From NCBI GenBank assembly GCA_003550325.1, contig QKWP01000271.1, positions 34,492 through 98,491 of the forward strand: 64,000 nt of DNA, given 5' to 3'. The stretch comes from Gigaspora rosea (Eukaryota; Glomeromycota; Glomeromycetes; Diversisporales; Gigasporaceae). Shown here one piece after another: positions 58,100-64,000 of this stretch (the first letter of the stretch is position 1; the number at the start of each line of letters is the position of its first letter). A model generated the notes under the pieces. It was not told the DNA's origin and did no database searches. It was given only the letters and a program-made list of their open reading frames with translations. The position numbers were made by a program, and so were the translations under genes.

Positions 58100-58180
58100 G
58101 CATACGTATGAACATACATACAAATGTACATATATATGTATGTACTGTACATACGTACGTATGTACATATGAACATATGC
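58100..58180. repeat. ACAT/ATGT tetranucleotide tract
   Basis: A run of ACAT, GTAC and ATGT units with several self-complementary stretches (TGTACATACGTACGTATGTA). The short frames read from it on both strands are artefacts. The rest of 57922-58894 contains no gene; two short repeats with GTATATAAGGTGG and GTGTATAAGGTGG occur near 58800 and 58840. Confidence 0.75.
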
Positions 58181-58894
58181 ATGTATGTAGTTTCAATAGC
58201 ATACAAAAAAGATTTGGTTCATCTAAAAAAAGTGTTTTTAATCTAAGATATTTTCCTAAAAAAACCTCTAACCTAAAAAGACAACATTAGTAGCACTCAC
58301 CCTAACCCTAAGGTCTAAAGAACAACATAATTAGCATTCGGACATTACTAGTGCTCACTCTAAAATCTCTACAAGAACTCTAATCGGACATTTTAAAGGT
58401 ACATAACGAAAAACGTGTAAAACCTAAAAAATAAATTTAATAAGTTAATAATAAAACAATAAAAGAAAAATTTCAAAAACGTTACTATAAAATTGTTCAA
58501 AAATCTATATGTATGCAACCTTTTTTGGTTATCAATCAATGTTTCCCTGCTTTTATGTTCGTTATTAGAGTTTCAAAGGCAGTAAAGAAAAAAAATTGTG
58601 TAATCCTAAAAAAAAACGATTAAAAAATAATTTCTTTTATTATTGCTTTACGTTTTCTCATTCTATTTACTTGTTTGTTATACAAAGAAAGAGAACGAAA
58701 GTAAAAAAGTTCAATTATGTTATGATTGAACTTTATATTTATCTGTCAAAATAAACTCCGTGATTATTAGTATGACATGACCGATAGTATATAAGGTGGT
58801 CCCTAGTATTAGTGTAATGTGACTGATAGTGTATAAGGTGGAAATTGATATCCCCTAGTATAAATAATATTTATTCTTAAAAAAAATAACTAAT

Positions 58895-59236
58895 AATCAC
58901 CTTAGGTGATTATCACCTGTGATCTACAATGCATAAAAAAATAAACAAAACAAACAACTTTTATTAAATAAAAATTAAATCTCTTTAATATTAGGGTAAG
59001 GATAAAAGGTTAGAGATTAGGGTAGAGCTTTGTATATAGTAAAATTTAGCAAGGAATTTTTTTTTTTGCATAAAAAAAAGTAGTTTCATAGACAAAATTT
59101 TAGGTTAGAAGCAATTTTAGCAATTTTTTAAAAAATTTTTTGTTTTTGTTACACAAAATTGATCTACATGTTACACCTGATCCTGAATTTTAATTGGCAA
59201 ATTAACTACAGGTGATAATCACCTGTGGTGCAAATT
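58895..59236. mobile_element. MITE of the TTAGGG/AGGAATTTTTTT family, member 4
   Basis: Ends ATCACCTTAGGTGATTATCA and TGATAATCACCTGTGGTG; body with TTAGGGTAAGGATAAAAGG, AAGGAATTTTTTTTTTTGC and TTACACCTGATCCTGAATT. The ends differ from other members although the body is alike. Confidence 0.6.
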
Positions 59237-60287
59237 AGTAATTTCTATTTTTAAAATATAAAATACTGCATTTATAGTACTAGTAAATAAACTAAATTGA
59301 AAATAAGAAAAATTGGTCCAAAAATTATAAACTTGTTGAAAATTAAATTTTTTATAAGAACTACATGTATTAACTTTGATCAATTAAGCAACCTGAGTTT
59401 TTAACTCTGGTAAGTCCCATTATTAGATAGTTACTATATTAGTTTTATTATAGTTACTGTACTATAAAAATTCTATTATTGTGTTTACATACATATAATA
59501 TACTATTGGCAAGTTATATTTATATAATACTGGTAATGATTACTAGTAGCAATAAATAGCAAACTCCTTAATTTTATATATATTTTATAAGAACATAAAT
59601 TATAAGTTTTATGTTCTTAGTTTGTTCTCAAAAGAGAACATTATTTTTAAAGATAGTGTTCTTAAATTTTTTTTAATGTTCTTGAGAACATTGAGAACAT
59701 TAAATATTCTTCACTGGTGGTAACTCAACTAGTAAATCAAAACTATGTCAGCAGTATTAGTAATTTTACTATGATCAGATTTTAATCAGTGAAATTAAAA
59801 TAATCGATTAAATATCATATTGATATATATTTAATTAATAAATAATGCACAAAATTCTAAAGAATACACCTTGACACCACACTTCTTTTTCTAATTTCTT
59901 TTAACTAAAAGCTCTTCGCAAAAGTTATGATCTAATTTTTTTTTATTTTTTTCACTTTAAAAAACTAATGAAATTTAAATTATTTATAAGATGAACGTTC
60001 AAGTTTATATATTAATAGAAAATCCGAAAGCGTAACTTTATTCTCTTATATTTAATAAGTTACTTGTAAAAATTTTAAAGTAATTCGTTGGGGTTTCATT
60101 AAGTTGCGTCATTTTAAAGTAATTAATTTTAATAAATATAATTAACTTGTAAAGATGCCAATCTATATAGCGATGGTATAACAATTAAATTGATTAAATT
60201 GATCTTTGTTTGTGTAATATGAAAAATCTGATCATACTGCTGATATAGTTTTGATTTACTATTTGAGTTACCACCCTAATGCAATAT

Positions 60288-61850
60288 GCAAGCATCTAGG
60301 AAATTATTGTCCGAAGTATAACGAGAATTTTAAATGCTGAAATGGGAAAGTCATAGACAAATTTGTTTGTGTTTATTATTTTTAGTATCATTATACCTTA
60401 TTTATTTATTTATTAACGCACTTATTTTAGCTCATTTTTTAGCGCACTTATTGAATTGGTGAAACACAGTTTTACTATTTTTGCTTTTGCCGACAAGATT
60501 TACTAATATTACTATCCACCTTTAGCGAAAAAATGCCTAAAAAGTAGATCCACTGTCTCACAAATTTGATGGCGTTTTGTATAGTCTATGGTCTTATTCT
60601 TTCGACATGCTGAACCGGACCAAACCAGTGCATAGGAGAAATTTTAGCAGGTGGACTTCAAAAAAAAAAAAAAAAAAAAAATGAAATGTTTCATTAATGA
60701 TTAGAAAAATAAGTAGTTTCTCGTAGATCAATTATATCGGATTTCGTTAATTTTTTTCTTTCGGATTTTTTAATGACTCGATGAATTGATAATCTATGAT
60801 AAGCGAAACGTTCGAATATACGTACAAATCCAAAAGAAGCGTTGTTCACGTTATTATCCTGTGCTACGTAAGATCACCTATTTCGTTTGCCCTTATTCGT
60901 GGATACATAACAAGCTAAAGATATCAAAACTTATCATGCCTGTATAATTTGTCATAAATCATACAGAATAATTAAACTAACTGCTTTTTTCACAGATCAT
61001 AATCCTGTTTTTTTTAATGCAAATCTTTATTCTATAGCTTTTTATTCAGTGCTGTAATTAAAAAAAAAAAGACTAATCCATTTAATAAGTGCCTTATACT
61101 ACTCGAAAAGCGTTCGCATTACACGACACTTTGAATTTATTTGGAATAATTCATTATGGTTATATAAAATACGGAATTTGCGGCAAATTTCGTTTGTAAT
61201 ACAACATTATACAGAATATTCCGTATAATTCATTGTAAACCTTTTTTCATTGGATTGGATAAATTTTAAGTATACACGATTAGTAAACCTGCATTAATAA
61301 TCCTATAATCATATTAGCATGAATGTTTAGTAAATCTGCATTAATAATCCTATAATTATATTAGCATGAATGTTTAGTAAATCTGTATTAATAATATGGT
61401 TAGTTGTTTGTAACAATAACCGTAATTAGGATCAGTTGTAACATGAGTATCAACCCAATTTTTTTTTTTTTTTTTTTTTTACAAAAATGTTGAGGTAATG
61501 TATAGTTTCTACTAAAATTTAGCAAGGAATTTTTTTTTTATTAGAAAGTTGAAACTGGTTTCTTAGTCAAAATTTGGGTTATTGGCGATTTTTTTTAGAA
61601 TAAGTTATTTTTGTTTGATTTTGCGTTACACACTGATTTTGAAATTTGAATTGCTTTATTGGATGCGGTTACAGTAGCCATAGTTACGAATTTTAGTAGC
61701 TTTATTAACCTTAACACTAATAATATTAATAAGTATATGCAAATATTACATCAATGATAAACAATTTGAAATTTATTTATAACCTTAAAAATCCATGTAA
61801 TTTAAAAATCTCTTCATTCCGATTATCTTTGATAAAAAAAAAACAATAAA
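60288..61850. other. Intergenic region upstream of the GST gene
   Basis: No gene seen. It contains an A-run of about 23 bases at 60659-60681, a two-and-a-bit-unit tandem repeat of ~49 bp at 61272-61400 (core TTAGTAAATCTGCATTAATA), a T-run at 61459-61480, and a truncated relative of the AGGAATTTTTTT MITE family at about 61440-61685 (AGCAAGGAATTTTTTTTTAT, then GCGTTACACACTGATTTTG). The stretch 60780-60960 is of higher complexity and could hold regulatory sequence, but no motif is clear. Confidence 0.6.
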
Positions 61851-63471
61851 ATGACTACTACCGATAAAGACGAAGAGTTTCGAATGTCTGTATTTTAGTA
61901 TCTGTTTATAATGTTTCGTTGAGTAAAAATTTTATTAAATTCAATGGTCATTCAATTACAGAAAACCTTCTGAATTTCGTAATACGATCAGTAAAGATCC
62001 GGATGCGATTTTTACTCCTGAAAAGTATGTTAATTGCATTGGTGCTTAACAGTTAAGTTGTTGTGGGTGCTGTTGATCATTTAAGCTATTGTACTTGACT
62101 ATCTAGGGACCGTTATCATTTGTATATTGCTCGGGCTTGTCCATTTGTATGTTTATATTTATCCTCATTTTTTATGAATTCAAGTATTTCTAAATTATTT
62201 CTTTCTATTATATTTCTTTACTAAAAGGCTCATAGAGCTGCCATCGTACGAGCATTGAAAGGGCTTGAAGGCATTATTGGATTGAGCGTTGTTGGTCCCT
62301 TTATGAGTGAGAAAGGATGGAGATTTGTCACTTCCGAAGAAACTCCTGGGTGTATTCCAGACACTGTAAATAATGCTCAATATCTTAGCGAATTATATTT
62401 CAAAGCTAATCCTGATTATGTCGGAAGGTTTGAATTCAAAAATTTCGTATATATTTATACTTAATTATAATTTCGTTAATAAAAATGTTATATTTTAGAT
62501 ATACTGTGCCTGTTCTTTGGGATAAAAAGTTGCAAACAATTGGTAAATGTCGAAATTATTATAAATTAGAACAAATTCAATTAAGAATAACTCAACTTTT
62601 ATTATTATAGTCAATAATGAATCGAGCGAGATAATCCGCATTTTTAATGATGCGTTCGATGATTTCGTTCCAGAAACAAAGGGTAAAACTTTTTATCCGA
62701 AACATCTAGCAAATGAAATTGACAAAATCAATGAATGGGTTTATGACAAAATTAACAATGGCGTTTATAAATGTGGATTTGCTACAACTCAAGAAGCTTG
62801 TACGTACGCATTTTGTAAGTTTTTTTTTTTTTAATTCTTAGAACTAATTGTTTGCATTTTTTTTATCAACAGATACGAACCATATTGGACCTCTGTTCAA
62901 GGCTCTGGATGATGTGGAAGTCATTCTTTCCAAAAATGAGTTCCTTGTCGCAAATACTTTTACTGAAGCTGACATCAGACTTTGGACCACTATTATTAGG
63001 TTTTATATATTTTAAAATTTCTTCAGCATTCATTATTGACTGGTATTAAAAGACAATTGTTCAAAAATTACGTAGATTTGATCCAGTTTATCATACGCTT
63101 TTTAAAACAAACTTAAAAACTATTCAATATAACTATCCAAATATTCTTCGCTGGACTAGGCAAATTTATAAATTTCCTAAAAGTAAATCATTACGTTCTC
63201 ATTTTACAAACTAATTCATATTAAGATATACTAATAATCAATTTTAATATTATTATTATTTAGTTGCTGATACTGTTGATATGAACCACATCAAAACTGG
63301 TTACTACAAAAGCATGAAGACCCATAATCCTCATGGAATTGTCCCTGTTTACGATGGACCCGGTACGTAAATTGTTCATAAGTTACTAATCAATTGAATA
63401 ATAATAATTTCTAATAAGATTCTTTTATTTTCGATTTATATTATTTTAAAATCTCAGATCTTAATTTATAA
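61851..63471 (+). CDS. Glutathionyl-hydroquinone reductase (xi-class GST), ten exons
   Basis: A GT-AG model gives 918 coding bases (305 aa): exons 61851-61885, 61962-62024, 62107-62146, 62228-62427, 62499-62542, 62611-62799, 62873-62999, 63076-63182, 63264-63362 and 63458-63471. The enzyme reduces glutathionyl-hydroquinones to hydroquinones using glutathione, in the cytosol or mitochondria (yeast Ecm4/Gto family). Seen: the thioredoxin-like active site ACPFAHR with Cys44; KGLEGIIGLSVVGPFMSEKG; YTVPVLWDKK; NNESSEIIRIFN; the helical domain FATTQEAY, FTEADIRLWTTIIRFDPVYH; DMNHIKTGYYKSMKTHNPHG and GIVPVYDGP at the end. The family usually has CPWAHR, so Phe46 is a difference. The first exon junction (AT|gtctgt) and the last 14-base exon are the least certain. 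It is free of stops, and is the only apparently working host gene here. Confidence 0.85.
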
Positions 63472-63610
63472 GTATTATTTCGACTTTTATTTATTAACCC
63501 ATAAATTAGTTCAAAACTCTTTGTAAACATTAAGAAAACAGTTGATATAAGAAATAAAACTTTTTATACAACTTATCGTTTATATTTTATATTTAACTAC
63601 CTGACTTGAA

Positions 63611-63943
63611 ATGTTAACCAGTTATTGCTCATCAACCTACAAACCGCTATATAATCCTATAAGATTATTTGGGCGTTCTCAAACTTCACAATCAACAGAA
63701 TTTATGTTCAGGATTTACTATAAAAAATTCACTTACCCACTATTCCGGTTACCACAGTATATCAGATTGGTTCATATCCAAATTATCATAATTTCTACAG
63801 TTATATATGGGCTAGGTGCTGCGAAAAGGGACCAAATTGACAAAACAAAAGATCTTCAGAAAATCAATATTTATGTTGTAAATCTTATAATAAATCATAA
63901 GAAAGTACAAACTTTAAAGAATAATATAGCAGAATTTTATTAA
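63611..63943 (+). CDS. Unrecognised ORF (110 aa)
   Basis: An open frame MLTSYCSSTYKPLYNPIRLF ... NNIAEFY begins 140 bp after the GST gene. It is basic and Ile/Tyr-rich, has no recognised domain and shows no clear codon pattern against the AT-rich background. A possible acceptor site (TAATTTCTACAG at about 63789-63800) lies inside, so part of it could belong to a spliced gene that continues past the window. It may also be chance. Confidence 0.25.
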   Translation: MLTSYCSSTYKPLYNPIRLFGRSQTSQSTEFMFRIYYKKFTYPLFRLPQYIRLVHIQIIIISTVIYGLGAAKRDQIDKTKDLQKINIYVVNLIINHKKVQTLKNNIAEFY

Positions 63944-64000
63944 ACAACTACTTTTGTATTTTAAGTAAAAAATGTTCCTAATCTTATTCTAAATTGATTT

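Larger units (their letters stand above)
54734..59716. mobile_element. 5-kb hAT-type element (CAGTGAAGAAT ends)
   Basis: It begins CAGTGAAGAATTTTAAAAAT and ends with the related complement (TTAAATATTCTTCACTG). GTGGTAAC is duplicated at 54726-54733 and 59717-59724. GAGAACA/TGTTCTC motifs lie near both ends, as in 49814-50646. It carries no transposase that I can see; the body is filled by MITEs (54887-55181, 55227-55559, 58895-59236), the element at 56045-57913 and a tetranucleotide tract at 58100-58180. Confidence 0.8.
54722..60279. mobile_element. Outer hAT-type MITE (TAGGGTGGTAAC ends), split by a 5-kb insertion
   Basis: TGCAATAT is duplicated at 54714-54721 and 60280-60287. The left end TAGGGTGGTAAC is cut after 12 bases by the element at 54734-59716 and resumes at 59725 (TCAACTAGTAAATCAAAAC). 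The right end is the complement (GTTTTGATTTACT ... GTTACCACCCTA). Without the insertion it would be about 0.57 kb. Confidence 0.8.

Noticed and set aside
57964..58290. Two small ORFs on opposite strands
   Set aside because: They read through the ACAT/ATGT tetranucleotide tract; composition artefact.
1..64000. CRISPR arrays, rRNA operons, bacterial-type operons
   Set aside because: None seen; spliceosomal introns and element types indicate a eukaryotic nuclear sequence.

Overview
The window looks like gene-poor, transposon-rich nuclear DNA of a fungus, most likely an arbuscular mycorrhizal fungus of the Rhizophagus/Glomus type. The evidence is very high A+T, short GT-AG introns, a retroelement carrying RS-rich Gag, CGBP1-like hAT relatives, BTB-BACK-TLDc and kelch surface-protein families, and a large number of small inverted-repeat elements. 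The organism is an inference from gene content. I see no rRNA, no CRISPR array, no operons and no convincing tRNA.

Layout. 1-4150: a minus-strand LTR retrotransposon (Gag + aspartic protease, then a decayed zinc-knuckle region; RT lies outside the window), with candidate primer-binding site and LTR. 4150-21200: no intact gene. This stretch holds a decayed LTR pair, a five-unit ~197-bp satellite, two copies of a long foldback element, two opposed Tc1/mariner-like relics and several MITEs. 21206-53757: a large segment present three times in direct orientation (21206-29055, 37113-42475, 44887-53757). Each copy carries a hAT-transposase relic on the plus strand and a kelch/beta-propeller membrane-protein gene on the minus strand. 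Every copy is broken, in different ways, and has acquired its own insertions. Between copies 1 and 2 lies a 4.2-kb terminal-inverted-repeat element (30730-34940) with a C2H2 zinc-finger ORF and a large transposase-like gene. That gene is itself interrupted by a TTAA-flanked piggyBac-type MITE, and the element sits at a junction of ~0.8-kb tandem units. Between copies 2 and 3 lies a decayed HET-domain gene. 54714-60287: a three-level nest of hAT-type elements, the innermost carrying a captured BTB-BACK-TLDc gene fragment. 61851-63471: the only apparently intact conventional gene, a ten-exon xi-class glutathione S-transferase (glutathionyl-hydroquinone reductase).

There is no shared pathway here. 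The window is best read as a record of nested insertions. Because the segment is triplicated, many insertions can be compared with an empty site a few kb away, and at least eight elements have clean 8-bp target duplications with CAGTG/CAGGG/TAGGG-type ends. The host genes that remain (kelch, HET, BTB-TLDc) are fragments. Gene models and element boundaries were read by eye; no alignment or search was run.
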